DNA of 64,000 nt. Origin: Zoogloea sp. Its GTDB lineage: Bacteria > Pseudomonadota > Gammaproteobacteria > Burkholderiales > Rhodocyclaceae. The translations under genes were made by a program, and so were the position numbers. Positions 25,227-34,412 of the stretch are shown in pieces. The notes under the pieces were generated by a model that had not been told where the DNA came from, did no database searches, and worked only from the letters and a program-made list of their open reading frames with translations. The stretch lies in assembly GCF_023150065.1 (NCBI RefSeq), contig NZ_JAKLLN010000014.1, positions 1 to 64,000 of the forward strand. Reading direction: 5' to 3'. Positions within the stretch are counted from its first letter, which is position 1, and each line of letters opens with the position of its first letter.

Positions 25227-27326
25227 ATGCAAACCTCCCGAATCTCCAAATTGCGACGTCCCGCTGCGGTTCCAACCTTGCGCCTGCCCGGCCTGCGCGA
25301 GACCGCCACCGCCCTCCTGCGGGTCCTCTCCGTCGGGGTCCCGGCGTCGAAGGATGCAGCGCGGATCATCCTGCTCGACCCGGTCCTGGTCTTCGAGCTG
25401 CTGCAGACCAGCCCCCTGCAGAAGAATGAATCCGCATCCCTGCTGGAAGCCCTTACGCAGAGAGTCGAAAACACCGACGCCGGACTTCTTCAGGCCTGGG
25501 CCCTGCGGCACATCGTGCAGCAAGCCCAGCACCGGACCAGCATCGGCTCACACCGCCACCACTGCCTGCACAGCCAGTTCGTGGCCGAACTGGCTGCCCA
25601 TATCGCCCGGGAAACCGGCTACGCGGCACCCGAGGAAGCCTACGCCGCCGGCCTGCTCCACGACATCGGGCTGTTGTGGCTGAGCGAATACACCGACGAC
25701 TACATCGCACTGCTGGCCGAGGCCTCCGACGAACGCAGCCTGACTGCCAGCGAATGGGAACGCTACGGCCAGGACCATGCCGAGATCTCCTCCAACCTGG
25801 CCGCCCGCTGCGGCCTGCCGGCCGGTGTCGCCGACGCCATCGCCCTGCACCAGGCCGATGCGGACAGTCTGGTGAGCGCCCATCCGCTGGTACGCATCGC
25901 CGCCGCCGCCGAAGAACTGGCCACCTACCGGGGCAATCAGGCCCCCCTCAGCCTCGACAATGCCTGCCGCCTCACCCAGCTGGACGGCGCGATCCTGGTC
26001 AGCCTGCTGGCCGACACGACGCGCACCATCCAGGAACGCGCCAGCGCCCTCGGCATCCCCGTCGAGACCAGCATGTTCTCCCGCCCCTGGAGCGCCGACG
26101 GCAAGGAGAGCAGCGGGCCGGAGATGATCGACGCGGGCATCGCGCGGGCCGCCCTCGGTGCCTTTACCCGCAGCAGCTTCAGCAAGGGCTGCTCGGCATG
26201 GACCGACTTCAGCCTGGCCTCTCGCCTGCTGCTCAGCCTTGACGCACCGGTACTGTTCGTCAAGCCGGTGGATGGCGACGAGCTGACCGGCGCGGCCAAT
26301 CCGGCCCACCCCGGCCTGAGCCAGATCCGCATCGCCGCCGACGACCAGAACAGCGTTATCGCCGAAGCCTACCGCGACAACGTCGAAACCCGTTTCCAGG
26401 CTGCCCCCCGGCCCCCCGGCCGCAGCGCCGCCGACTGGCAGCTCGCCCGCTGGCTGGAGAGTGACGGCCTGCTGTGCGTCCCCTGGAGCAATGGTTTCGA
26501 ATCCGGCGTGGCGGTGTTTCCGTGCCCTAGCGCCGAGGATGCCGGCGAAGAGATCGAACACACCTTGCGTCAGCTCCTCACCGAAGCCGCCACCGTGCGC
26601 ATCTCCGAACGCAATGCCGAAGAGCGCCTGCGTCACGAGATCGAGGAGAACATCGGGCGCCGCTACGTGGACCACGCCCGGCGTATCGCCCACGAAGCCA
26701 GCAACCCGCTCACCGTCATCAAGACCTACCTGGGCATCATCGACGAGAAGGTGGAAGACGCAACGCTGAAGGAGCAGCTCAATCTCCTCAGCGACGAACT
26801 CGACCGGGTTGGCGCCCTGATCCGCAAGACCAGCGACTTCACCGGCATCCTCCCGACGGGTCCGGCCCACAGCGGCGTCGCCGAGATCCTCCACGACCTG
26901 CGCGCCCTCTACGGCGAAGCTCTGTTCGCCCGCCGTGGCATCCACTTCGAGCTACGCACCTCGCCCAATCTGCCGGCCGCTGCGATCCCGCCAGACGCCC
27001 TCAAGCAGGTGCTCCTGAACCTCTTCAAGAACGCCGCCGAAGCGATCCCCGAGGGTGGCAAGCTCACCGTCTCGGCGGTAGCCGGCATCAACGCCAACGG
27101 CAGCCCCTGCCTTGAGGTACGGGTGGTGGACAACGGCCCCGGCATGTCGCCGGAGCGGGTCCAGAACCTGTTTGCCGGCGGAGCCCGCAACAGCACCAAG
27201 CCCGGTGGCGGCGTCGGCCTGCCGGTAGTGCGCGAGCTGGTCACCAGCAACGGCGGAACCATCCTGTGCCGCAGTCAGCTGGGCTCCGGCACCGTTTTCC
27301 AGATCTTCATGCCGCTGGCGGCCTGA
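25227..27326 (+). CDS. HDOD-domain sensor histidine kinase
   Basis: 699 residues. The N-terminal HDOD/HD-like domain (about 20-260) contains HSQFVAELAAHIARETG, AAGLLHDIGLLWL and HAEISSNLAARCGLP. A less conserved sensory region (about 290-450) follows. The kinase core has an H-box with His489 (RRIAHEASNPLTVIKTYL), an N-box NLFKNAAEAIP, and G-boxes VVDNGPGMSPE and GGGVGLPVVRELV. It should autophosphorylate and pass phosphate to the response regulator 57 bp downstream. What the HDOD part senses is unknown. No obvious ribosome site precedes the ATG. Confidence 0.87.
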   Translation: MQTSRISKLRRPAAVPTLRLPGLRETATALLRVLSVGVPASKDAARIILLDPVLVFELLQTSPLQKNESASLLEALTQRVENTDAGLLQAWALRHIVQQAQHRTSIGSHRHHCLHSQFVAELAAHIARETGYAAPEEAYAAGLLHDIGLLWLSEYTDDYIALLAEASDERSLTASEWERYGQDHAEISSNLAARCGLPAGVADAIALHQADADSLVSAHPLVRIAAAAEELATYRGNQAPLSLDNACRLTQLDGAILVSLLADTTRTIQERASALGIPVETSMFSRPWSADGKESSGPEMIDAGIARAALGAFTRSSFSKGCSAWTDFSLASRLLLSLDAPVLFVKPVDGDELTGAANPAHPGLSQIRIAADDQNSVIAEAYRDNVETRFQAAPRPPGRSAADWQLARWLESDGLLCVPWSNGFESGVAVFPCPSAEDAGEEIEHTLRQLLTEAATVRISERNAEERLRHEIEENIGRRYVDHARRIAHEASNPLTVIKTYLGIIDEKVEDATLKEQLNLLSDELDRVGALIRKTSDFTGILPTGPAHSGVAEILHDLRALYGEALFARRGIHFELRTSPNLPAAAIPPDALKQVLLNLFKNAAEAIPEGGKLTVSAVAGINANGSPCLEVRVVDNGPGMSPERVQNLFAGGARNSTKPGGGVGLPVVRELVTSNGGTILCRSQLGSGTVFQIFMPLAA

Positions 27327-27383
27327 GCATGATTTGGTGCATGATTGCAGTGAAAAATAATAGACCCACGTCAGGGAGTCATA

Positions 27384-29594
27384 ATGTTCATCCCCTGGAA
27401 AGGGCAGCCCTTCCTGCCGGAGGGGAACCGGCGCGCATCAGCCGAAGCTCTTGTCCGCATCCTGGTCATCGACGATGAACCGTCCCTGGCACGCTCCATC
27501 ACCGCGCTCCTTCAAAGCGACGACCGGCTGATCGAAGCATGCGGATCGGTCGCAGGGGCGCTGGCACGCCTCAACACCGCCGCCTATGATCTGATCGTGC
27601 TCGATTTCCGCCTGCCCGACGCCTCGGGCCTGGCGGTGATGGACTGGCTACTCAGCCACGACCGGCGTGAGTCCGTGATCATGATCAGCGCCGAGCAGTC
27701 GATGGACGCCGCCGTGGGTGCCCTGCGCCGGGGCGCCGCCGACTTTCTCCTCAAGCCTTACAGTGCCGAGCAACTGCGCCGCTCCGTCAGCACCGTGCTC
27801 GCCAAGCGCCAGCAGGAACGCAGCAGGCGACAGGTCCACCAGCGCCTGGAGTCCTCCGAGCAGATGCACCGCTATCTGGTCGAGAACTCCCTCGACCTGA
27901 TCTACACGCTCGACGCCGACGGCCGCTTCAGCTACCTCAACCAGCGCATCGAGTCCCTGCTCGGCCACCCCCGCAGCGCCCTTCTCGGCAAGCACTTCTC
28001 CGAGATCGTCCATCCCGAGGACCTGGAGCGCGCCCGCTTCTCCTTCAACGAGCGCCGCACCGGCCCGCGGGCCACCAGCAACCTCGCCCTGCGCCTCACC
28101 CGCAACCCCTTTGGCGAGACGGAGAGTGAGGAGCACGGCCCGGTCACCATCGTCCTCAACGCCATGGGGATCTACAACCGCACCGACTCTCGCGCCCCCA
28201 TCCACTACGCCGGCACCTATGGAGCCGCCCGCAGCCTCCCCGGCTACCGGGCCAGCGAGCAGAACGGTGGCTACCAGACCTACCACGACCCGCTCACCCA
28301 GCTCCCCAACCGCGATCTGTTCCGTGACCGGCTGAACCTCTCCATCGCCCAGGCCAAGCGGCGCAAGACCCATATCGCCGTACTTTTCATCGACATGGAC
28401 CGCTTCAAGCTGGTCAATGACACCTACAGCGTCGGTGACGGTGACGCCCTGCTGCGGGCAGTGGCCCTGCGCCTGCGCCAGAGCCTGCGCAAGGGCGACA
28501 CCTTGACCCGGCACGGCAGTGACGAATTCCTGATCCTGCTGCCGGACATCGGCACCCGGGGCGACGCCCAGGCCATCGCCGAGAAGGTCCTGTACGCCTT
28601 CCGCGCACCATTCCAGATTGCCGATGGCGAATTCACCGCCACCATCAGCATGGGCGTGGCCCTGCACCCGGAAGACGGCAACAGCGCCGAAGACCTCATC
28701 CAGCATGCCAGCATCGCCATGCACCAGGTCAAGGGCAACGGCGGCAACGCCTGCGGCTTCTTCTCCCCCGAGATGCACGCCAACTACCGGGCGCGCACCT
28801 CCCTCGAGAAGGAGCTGCGCCTGGCCCTCTCCCGCAACGAGCTGGAAGTGCATTACCAGCCGCTGATCAGCCTGTCCCGCAGCAGCATCACCGGCATGGA
28901 AGCCCTGGTGCGCTGGCGCCATCCGGTACATGGCATGGTCGCGCCATCCCGCTTCATCCAGATGGCCGAGGAAGCCGGGATCATCCACGAGATCACCCGC
29001 TGGGTCCTCGACACCGCCTGCGCCCAGTTATCCTCCTGGCGTCATCGCTATCCGGAGCTGCGCCTGTCCACCAACCTGTCGTCCCGGGACTTCGACCACA
29101 CCGATCTCAACAGTACGGTATCCCGTGTGCTGACCCGCCACGGCCTGCCGGCCGACAGTCTCGAACTGGAGATCACGGAGAGGCTGCTCCTCGAGGACAG
29201 CGACAAGGTGTCCCTGCGCATGCAAAGCCTGCGGGAGCTCGGCATCGGCATCGCCATTGACGACTTCGGTACGGGCTACTCGTCCCTCGCCTACCTTCAG
29301 CGCTGCGGAGTGACCCGCCTCAAGATCGACCGGAGCTTCGTCAAGAACATCAAGACCACCGAGGATCACCCCATCGTCAGCGCCATCGCCGGCATCGCCC
29401 GCGGGTTCGACATCCGCCTCGCCGCCGAAGGCGTGGAGCGCGACGAGCAGATGAATGCCCTGGAAATCCTGGGCTGCGACGAGATGCAGGGCTTCCTGTT
29501 TTCGCGGCCGGTGAATGTGGACGAAGCCACCCGCATCCTGCAGGAATTCCGTCTTCCGGGCCTCACCTTGCCCGAGGCGGATGTCGCCCCCTGA
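27384..29594 (+). CDS. Response regulator with PAS, variant GGDEF (GSDEF) and EAL domains
   Basis: 736 residues. The receiver domain (about 24-140) has phosphoacceptor Asp74 in LIVLDFRLPD, acidic pair Asp30/Asp31 and Lys in FLLKPYS. A PAS domain is at about 155-280. The diguanylate cyclase domain carries GSDEF (378-382) instead of GGDEF. An EAL domain with intact EAL (506-508), NLSSRDF, ELEITE, DDFGTGYSS, KIDRSF and AEGVE looks catalytically competent. The likely output is c-di-GMP breakdown controlled by phosphorylation from the adjacent HDOD kinase. AGGGAG precedes the ATG. Confidence 0.92.
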   Translation: MFIPWKGQPFLPEGNRRASAEALVRILVIDDEPSLARSITALLQSDDRLIEACGSVAGALARLNTAAYDLIVLDFRLPDASGLAVMDWLLSHDRRESVIMISAEQSMDAAVGALRRGAADFLLKPYSAEQLRRSVSTVLAKRQQERSRRQVHQRLESSEQMHRYLVENSLDLIYTLDADGRFSYLNQRIESLLGHPRSALLGKHFSEIVHPEDLERARFSFNERRTGPRATSNLALRLTRNPFGETESEEHGPVTIVLNAMGIYNRTDSRAPIHYAGTYGAARSLPGYRASEQNGGYQTYHDPLTQLPNRDLFRDRLNLSIAQAKRRKTHIAVLFIDMDRFKLVNDTYSVGDGDALLRAVALRLRQSLRKGDTLTRHGSDEFLILLPDIGTRGDAQAIAEKVLYAFRAPFQIADGEFTATISMGVALHPEDGNSAEDLIQHASIAMHQVKGNGGNACGFFSPEMHANYRARTSLEKELRLALSRNELEVHYQPLISLSRSSITGMEALVRWRHPVHGMVAPSRFIQMAEEAGIIHEITRWVLDTACAQLSSWRHRYPELRLSTNLSSRDFDHTDLNSTVSRVLTRHGLPADSLELEITERLLLEDSDKVSLRMQSLRELGIGIAIDDFGTGYSSLAYLQRCGVTRLKIDRSFVKNIKTTEDHPIVSAIAGIARGFDIRLAAEGVERDEQMNALEILGCDEMQGFLFSRPVNVDEATRILQEFRLPGLTLPEADVAP

Positions 29595-29670
29595 GCCGTC
29601 CGGCGCCACCAACAACCGTCACACTTCAGCGCTAGATTGGGAGCCCAGTCGAATCCAACTGGAGATCGCC

Positions 29671-29892
29671 ATGGGAATCTTCCGACTCGTCCTGGCCCAC
29701 CCCCAACAACCGGAAACGCCGCGCCTGGTTGCCGAGCATCTCGACCCGGCCTTGCTGAAGCAACGCGGCTACGAAATCGCCAGAAATCTGGGAGACCAGG
29801 CCGCCATCTGGGCCGCCGCGCCGGGCGGACAGCAGGCGGTGCTGGCCCTGCGTTGCCGCACCGGCCACGCCTTGGTCATCATGACCGCCTGA
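29671..29892 (+). CDS. Small hypothetical protein, 73 residues
   Basis: The ATG has GGAGA five bases upstream. The protein is soluble-looking, with a mixed alpha/beta pattern: MGIFRLVLAHPQQ, then LVAEHLDPALLKQRGYEIARN, then two short strands QQAVLALRC and HALVIMTA. I do not recognise a family. It lies 76 bp after the c-di-GMP regulator on the same strand and ends 20 bp from the convergent SPOR gene. Codon use looks like its neighbours. Coding is likely but rests on ribosome site, spacing and codon pattern only. Confidence 0.6.
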   Translation: MGIFRLVLAHPQQPETPRLVAEHLDPALLKQRGYEIARNLGDQAAIWAAAPGGQQAVLALRCRTGHALVIMTA

Positions 29893-29912
29893 GGTTTCGG
29901 CTACGCAGGGGC

Positions 29913-30830
29913 TCAACGCCCCAGCGGCAGCAGCACCCCCACATCGACCCCCTTCTCGCGCAGGCGCGCCTGGGCCGCAAGGGCATCCTTGCGATCCGCA
30001 AAGGGCCCGACGATCAGGCGGGTCTCGATCTGTGAGGGAACACCGGCCTGGGCGAGTCGTGCCTTGAGTTCTTCAGCCGATGCCACGCTGGAGAAGAACC
30101 CGAACTGCAGGACATAACCCCGCCCCGTCTCGGCCGGCACGGACGCCTGGGGCTGCGACTGGGGGGCAGCCGGCTTTTGCGCGACCGCCGGAGCAGCCAC
30201 CGCGGCGACCTGGGGTACCGACGGCGGTACGGGTGCAGCAAGCGCCGGAGGGCGGACCGAAGGCACCGCAGGCGCAGCCACCGGCGCCGCTACGCCCGCT
30301 TGGTTGGATGAACGTGGGGCCGGCGCCACCGGTGCGGTCGGCATCGCCTGCGCCGTCGCAGCCGGCTTCACCGGGGTCGCCTCGCGGGCGGGCGCCCTGG
30401 GTGTTGCAGCCTCCCCATGCGACGGGGCCGCGGCAGCCGGCCGCGCCTGCGGCCGGGTAGTTTCCACCAATCGATCCGACTTGTCGGCAGCGGGCCCAGC
30501 CTCGCTGTCCGGCAGACTCGGCGGCGCCGAGCCCTCGGGGGCCAGAGCCGGCGGAGCCTCACCCGCCACAGCGGCCTCACCGCCGGCCCGGACCACATCG
30601 GGCGGCGCATCGCGCCCGGCTTCCGGAGTGATCTGGGCAGGGGCAATGGGTCTCGTAGGCAGGGCGACCTCTTCAGGCTGAGGCGGCCGCGACAGGTGGT
30701 CGAACAGGGCCAGCCCACCCAGCAGCAGGGCGATCAGGCCTCCCGCCACCCCCGCCCGAATCAACAACTGGCGGCGGGCTTCATCCTCACCGGTCGCATC
30801 CTGCTCGGGTGTCCTGGTGTGTTCGCTCAT
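29913..30830 (-). CDS. SPOR-domain cell envelope protein
   Basis: 305 residues from ATG 30830, which overlaps the stop of the upstream DUF2802 gene (ATGA). The layout is a short cytoplasmic N-terminus, one transmembrane helix (about 24-43, LIRAGVAGGLIALLLGGLAL), a long Ala/Pro-rich linker (about 50-230), and a C-terminal SPOR domain (GYVLQFGFFSSVASAEELKA ... RLIVGPFADRKDALAAQARL). SPOR domains bind denuded peptidoglycan at the septum. The family fits a division or wall-related protein, though no partner is specified. Confidence 0.88.
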   Translation of the reverse strand: MSEHTRTPEQDATGEDEARRQLLIRAGVAGGLIALLLGGLALFDHLSRPPQPEEVALPTRPIAPAQITPEAGRDAPPDVVRAGGEAAVAGEAPPALAPEGSAPPSLPDSEAGPAADKSDRLVETTRPQARPAAAAPSHGEAATPRAPAREATPVKPAATAQAMPTAPVAPAPRSSNQAGVAAPVAAPAVPSVRPPALAAPVPPSVPQVAAVAAPAVAQKPAAPQSQPQASVPAETGRGYVLQFGFFSSVASAEELKARLAQAGVPSQIETRLIVGPFADRKDALAAQARLREKGVDVGVLLPLGR

Positions 30831-31363
30831 CGGCCCTCCTCCGCCCGTGCCAGGGCACAGACCAGCTCCGCCTCTGCCACGGAAATACCGCAATGCTCGG
30901 CAATCCGTGCCGCGTCTATCCCCCTGCCCGCCAGCAGCATGGCTTCGGAATGCTGCGGTGACACCGGTCGGGCGTACTGCACCGGCTCCCGGGCGGTCTG
31001 CTGGGCGTCCTTCAGCTCGTCCCGAAGTTCGTCCACATCACGGCGGGTGGCGGCCAGCTCACGCCGCAGGAAATCGCTCTCGGTACGCAGTTGAGCCACG
31101 TCCCGGCGCAGCTGCTGGATCTCGAGTTCGTTGAGGAGATCCCGCGACACGGCCTCTTCCTCAGGGCTGGGAGGCGGAACGGGCTGGGGCTCCGGCGCGG
31201 CTGCGGCGGGCTCATCGACCAGCAGGGTATTCGGGGCTCCGGGCTTTTCGCCGGAGTCGGCAGGCTTCCGCGGGCTGGCCAGACGGAAGAGGATCACCGC
31301 AAGGTAGAGGACGAGTACGGCAACCAGTGCCCACACCCCCTCGTGCACGCCAATGTCAATCAC
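30827..31363 (-). CDS. DUF2802 membrane-anchored coiled-coil protein
   Basis: 178 residues. An N-terminal transmembrane helix (about 10-28, VWALVAVLVLYLAVILFRL) is followed by a Pro/Glu-rich stretch and a long coiled coil (about 70-125: ELEIQQLRRDVAQLRTESDF...). The C-terminal DUF2802 motif is AMLLAGRGIDAARIAEHCGISVAEAELV, which resembles a helix-turn-helix. Function is unknown; DUF2802 proteins occur in motility and envelope gene neighbourhoods. It is translationally coupled to the SPOR gene. Confidence 0.82.
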   Translation of the reverse strand: MIDIGVHEGVWALVAVLVLYLAVILFRLASPRKPADSGEKPGAPNTLLVDEPAAAAPEPQPVPPPSPEEEAVSRDLLNELEIQQLRRDVAQLRTESDFLRRELAATRRDVDELRDELKDAQQTAREPVQYARPVSPQHSEAMLLAGRGIDAARIAEHCGISVAEAELVCALARAEEGR

Positions 31364-31522
31364 TGCGCAAGCTCCCCGGCGGCCGTGCTGCGGCGGCGTG
31401 ACTCAAACCCTTTGCTGACGATGATGATTCCCCTGGTGGCTGGCGTTCAATTGACGCTGCGATAATAGCCGTGCGCCACTCCACCGACAATGCGGCACCC
31501 CGCCAGGCCGCGCCTTTTCGTC

Positions 31523-32272
31523 ATGTTCATACTCAAAAAGATCCTTGCAGGCCTGATTCTTCCCCCCCTGGGGCCGCTGATCCTCATTGCCCTGGGCCTT
31601 CTCCTGGGCATCCGGCGTCCCCGGGCCGGGCGCATCGTCGCTGCGCTGGGGCTGCTCGCGGCGCTGGCCCTGTGCACACCCGTCACCGTCAAACTATTGC
31701 TCGAAGGGCTCGAGAACGCCCCCCCGGTGGACGAGCAAGCCCTTGCCAAAGCCGACGCCATCGTGATTCTGGCAGGTGGCAGGCGGAGCTACGCGCCGGA
31801 GTTCGACGGCGAGACGGTGAACGCCCTGAGCCTCGAACGCATCCGCTACGGCGCCCGCCTGGCCCGTCAGACCGGGCTGCCGGTGATGGTGACCGGCGGT
31901 GCCCCGAAGGGCGGCACTGCCGAGGGCGAGCTGATGAAAACGAGCCTGGAAGAGGACTTCGGCATCACCCCGCGCTGGGTCGAATCCCGCTCCCGGGATA
32001 CCCGGGAGAACGCCGAATACTGTGCCGCGGTAATGCTGCCCGGCGGGCACCGACGCATCGTCCTGGTAACCCATGCCGCCCACATGCGGCGCTCGGTCGA
32101 AGCCTTCGAGGCCGCAGGCTTCAGTGTGGTGCCGGCCCCCACAGCCCACCTGCTCAACCGCAATCCCGACGACAGCGCCATCCCCTCCCTTCCGGGGATG
32201 AGCAGCGCCTATGCCGGCTGGTACGCCAGCCACGAATGGCTCGGCCTGCTGGCCTATCGGCTCAGCCGTTGA
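31523..32272 (+). CDS. YdcF/ElyC-family membrane protein (DUF218)
   Basis: 249 residues from ATG 31523; an ATG at 31490 is possible. Two N-terminal transmembrane helices (about 4-30 and 35-55) are followed by a DUF218 domain: ADAIVILAGGRR, ERIRYGARLARQTGLPVMVTGG, SRDTRENAEYCA, RIVLVTHAAHMRRSVEAFEAAG. The ElyC group is tied to envelope and undecaprenyl-phosphate metabolism in E. coli, a role known from the family rather than shown here. An extended -10-like TGCGATAAT lies about 25 bp upstream of the first ATG. Its end overlaps the crotonase gene by 11 bases (convergent). Confidence 0.83.
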   Translation: MFILKKILAGLILPPLGPLILIALGLLLGIRRPRAGRIVAALGLLAALALCTPVTVKLLLEGLENAPPVDEQALAKADAIVILAGGRRSYAPEFDGETVNALSLERIRYGARLARQTGLPVMVTGGAPKGGTAEGELMKTSLEEDFGITPRWVESRSRDTRENAEYCAAVMLPGGHRRIVLVTHAAHMRRSVEAFEAAGFSVVPAPTAHLLNRNPDDSAIPSLPGMSSAYAGWYASHEWLGLLAYRLSR

Positions 32273-33059
32273 AGCGGGCCTTGCGCTTGCCAAGGAAGGC
32301 GTTGATGCCCTCGTCGAAATCCGGCCGGGCGGAACACCGGGCAAAAGCCTCGGCCTCCAGCTGCAGCTGGGCGCCCAGCGACTGATCCGGTGACGCATTG
32401 AGCAGGTGCTTGATCTCACCGTAGCAGCGGCCCGGCCCGCGCCGGATGCGCGCCACCAGATCGGCCACAGCAGCATCGAGCTCGGCCGCGGGCACCACCC
32501 GATTCACCACGCCCAGGCGCTGGGCCTCGGCAGCGTCGAAGCGGTCGGCCAGCATAAGCAGCTCGAAGGCCCTGCGTCGCCCTAGAACCCGGGGCAGCAG
32601 CCACGACACACCCCCGTCGCCAGACAGGGCAATGCTGGAATAGGCCGTGGTGAAATAGGCAGTGTCGGTGGCCACCGCCATGTCGCAACCCAGCACCAGG
32701 GACATCCCGAAACCCGCGCAGGCCCCCTGAACCCGGGCAATCACCGGCACCGGCAGGCCCTGCAGGGCCTCCACACTGGGATTGATGTACTGCTCGATCA
32801 TGGCCCGGAACGTGGCCAGGCGGCTCTCGGGCGACAGGTGCAGGTGGGCGGCAAAATCCTTGAGGTCGCCCCCGGCCATGAAGTGATCGCCGGCGCCCTC
32901 CACCACCACGACCCGCAGGTCATCCCGGTGGGCCAGCCGGGCGGTGGCTTCCGCCAGGGCTTTCATCATGTCCACCGACAGGGCGTTGAGGGCCGCCGGG
33001 CGGTTGAGGGTCAGGGTCGCGACGCCGTCGGTGACGTCAAGCAGGACGGGGGAAGTCAT
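32262..33059 (-). CDS. Enoyl-CoA hydratase/isomerase family protein lacking the catalytic glutamate pair
   Basis: 265 residues from ATG 33059 (AAGGA upstream); a TTG seven codons earlier is less likely. The crotonase fold is clear: HFMAGGDLKDF (CoA/oxyanion loop), VQGACAGFGMSLVLGCDMAVA, and YFTTAYSSIALSGDGGVSWLLPR. The two hydratase glutamates are not present: the first is Phe/Met-like in GFGMS, and the second position reads SGDGG with an Asp, as in PaaG-type isomerases. It probably acts as an acyl-CoA isomerase in the beta-oxidation region. Substrate unknown. Confidence 0.82.
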   Translation of the reverse strand: MTSPVLLDVTDGVATLTLNRPAALNALSVDMMKALAEATARLAHRDDLRVVVVEGAGDHFMAGGDLKDFAAHLHLSPESRLATFRAMIEQYINPSVEALQGLPVPVIARVQGACAGFGMSLVLGCDMAVATDTAYFTTAYSSIALSGDGGVSWLLPRVLGRRRAFELLMLADRFDAAEAQRLGVVNRVVPAAELDAAVADLVARIRRGPGRCYGEIKHLLNASPDQSLGAQLQLEAEAFARCSARPDFDEGINAFLGKRKARFNG

Positions 33060-33141
33060 GGGGGATTCCTTCTCGTTCAATATCTCAAGGCAATCCCGTC
33101 ATTTCACCCCTAAGGCCCGCCTGCGGGAAGAGCCCGAACGT

Positions 33142-33180
33142 AAAAAAGCCCATCGTGCGCAGGAAAGCACACGATGGGCT
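33142..33180 (-). terminator. Terminator of the fadA transcript
   Basis: A 14-base pairing stem (33180-33167 with 33160-33147, one mismatch) has a six-base loop and is followed by TTTTTTA on the minus strand. It lies 20 bp after the thiolase stop. Confidence 0.92.
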
Positions 33181-33199
33181 GGAGCGGACACGAGGCCGT

Positions 33200-34396
33200 T
33201 CAGAGGCGCTCGAACACCCCCGCCGCCCCCATGCCCGTGCCGATGCACATGGAGATCAGGCCGTAGCGGGCCTGGGTGCGCTGGAAGGCGCTCATCAGGG
33301 TCGCCGCGCGGATCACGCCGGTGGCACCAAGAGGATGCCCGAGGGCGATCGCACCGCCCTGGGGATTGACCTTGGCCGGATCGAGGCCCAGCTGCTTCAT
33401 CACCGCGATGGCCTGGGCTGCGAAGGCTTCATTGAGTTCGATCCAGTCCAGGGCATCCTGGCCTATGCCGGCCGCCTTGAGTGCCCGGGGGATCGCCTCC
33501 ACCGGGCCGATGCCCATGATCTCGGGCGGCACGCCGGCTACCGAGTAGCTGCAGAAGCGGGCGATCGGGGTCACGCCGTAGCGCTTCACCGCGGCTTCGG
33601 ACATCAGCAGCACCGCGCCGGCACCATCCGACATCTGCGAGCTGTTGCCCGCCGTCACCGAACCCCGGGCAGCAAACACCGGCTTGAGCTTGCCCAGGCT
33701 CTGCAGCGTGGCGTCGCCCCGCGGGCCTTCATCGGTATCGCAGACACGCTCGCTGACGCGCACCGTACCGCCCTCGCCGGGCACGTGGGTACGCACGGTG
33801 TAGGGCGTGATCTCGTCGCGGAAGGCCCCGGCTGCGATGGCTGCCGCGGCGCGCTGGTTGGACTGCACCGCAAAGGCGTCCTGCTCCTCGCGGCTCACCT
33901 GCCACTGCTGGGCCACCTTCTCGGCGGTCAGGCCCATGCCGAAGGCGATGCCCAGGTTCTGGTCCTTCTCGAAGATGGCCGGGTTGAGGGAGATCTTGTT
34001 GCCCATGATCTGGGGCATCACGCTCATGCTCTCGGTGCCGGCGGCGATCATCACGTCGGCCTCACCCAGGCGGATGCGCGCCGCCGCGTCGGCCACGGCC
34101 TGCAGGCCCGATGAGCAGAAGCGGTTGATGGTGATGCCCGGCACGGTGTTGGGCAGACCGGCCAGCAGCACGCCGATGCGCGCCACGTTCATGCCCTGCT
34201 CCGCCTCGGGCATGGCACAGCCCACGACCACGTCGGCGATGTCGGTAGCGTCCAGCCCCGGCACCTTGTTCACCACCGCCCGCAGCACGTGGGCCAGCAT
34301 GTCGTCGGGGCGCACGTTGCGGAACATGCCGTTGCGCTTGGCCACCGGGGTGCGCGTGGCGGCGACGATGTAGGCTTCCTGAATCTGTTTGCTCAT
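33200..34396 (-). CDS. fadA: Acetyl-CoA C-acyltransferase (3-ketoacyl-CoA thiolase)
   Basis: 398 residues, standard thiolase length. The acyl-enzyme nucleophile is Cys94 (NRFCSSGLQA), with His354 (GGAIALGHPLGATG) and the second active-site Cys384 (MCIGTGMG). It cleaves 3-ketoacyl-CoA to acetyl-CoA and a shortened acyl-CoA. It is 16 bp downstream of the multifunctional dehydrogenase/hydratase gene, forming a fadBA-like pair in the order seen in many betaproteobacteria. GGAGA precedes the ATG. The operon is closed by a terminator at 33142-33180. Confidence 0.95.
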   Translation of the reverse strand: MSKQIQEAYIVAATRTPVAKRNGMFRNVRPDDMLAHVLRAVVNKVPGLDATDIADVVVGCAMPEAEQGMNVARIGVLLAGLPNTVPGITINRFCSSGLQAVADAAARIRLGEADVMIAAGTESMSVMPQIMGNKISLNPAIFEKDQNLGIAFGMGLTAEKVAQQWQVSREEQDAFAVQSNQRAAAAIAAGAFRDEITPYTVRTHVPGEGGTVRVSERVCDTDEGPRGDATLQSLGKLKPVFAARGSVTAGNSSQMSDGAGAVLLMSEAAVKRYGVTPIARFCSYSVAGVPPEIMGIGPVEAIPRALKAAGIGQDALDWIELNEAFAAQAIAVMKQLGLDPAKVNPQGGAIALGHPLGATGVIRAATLMSAFQRTQARYGLISMCIGTGMGAAGVFERL

Positions 34397-34412
34397 CTTG
34401 ATCTGTCTCCGT

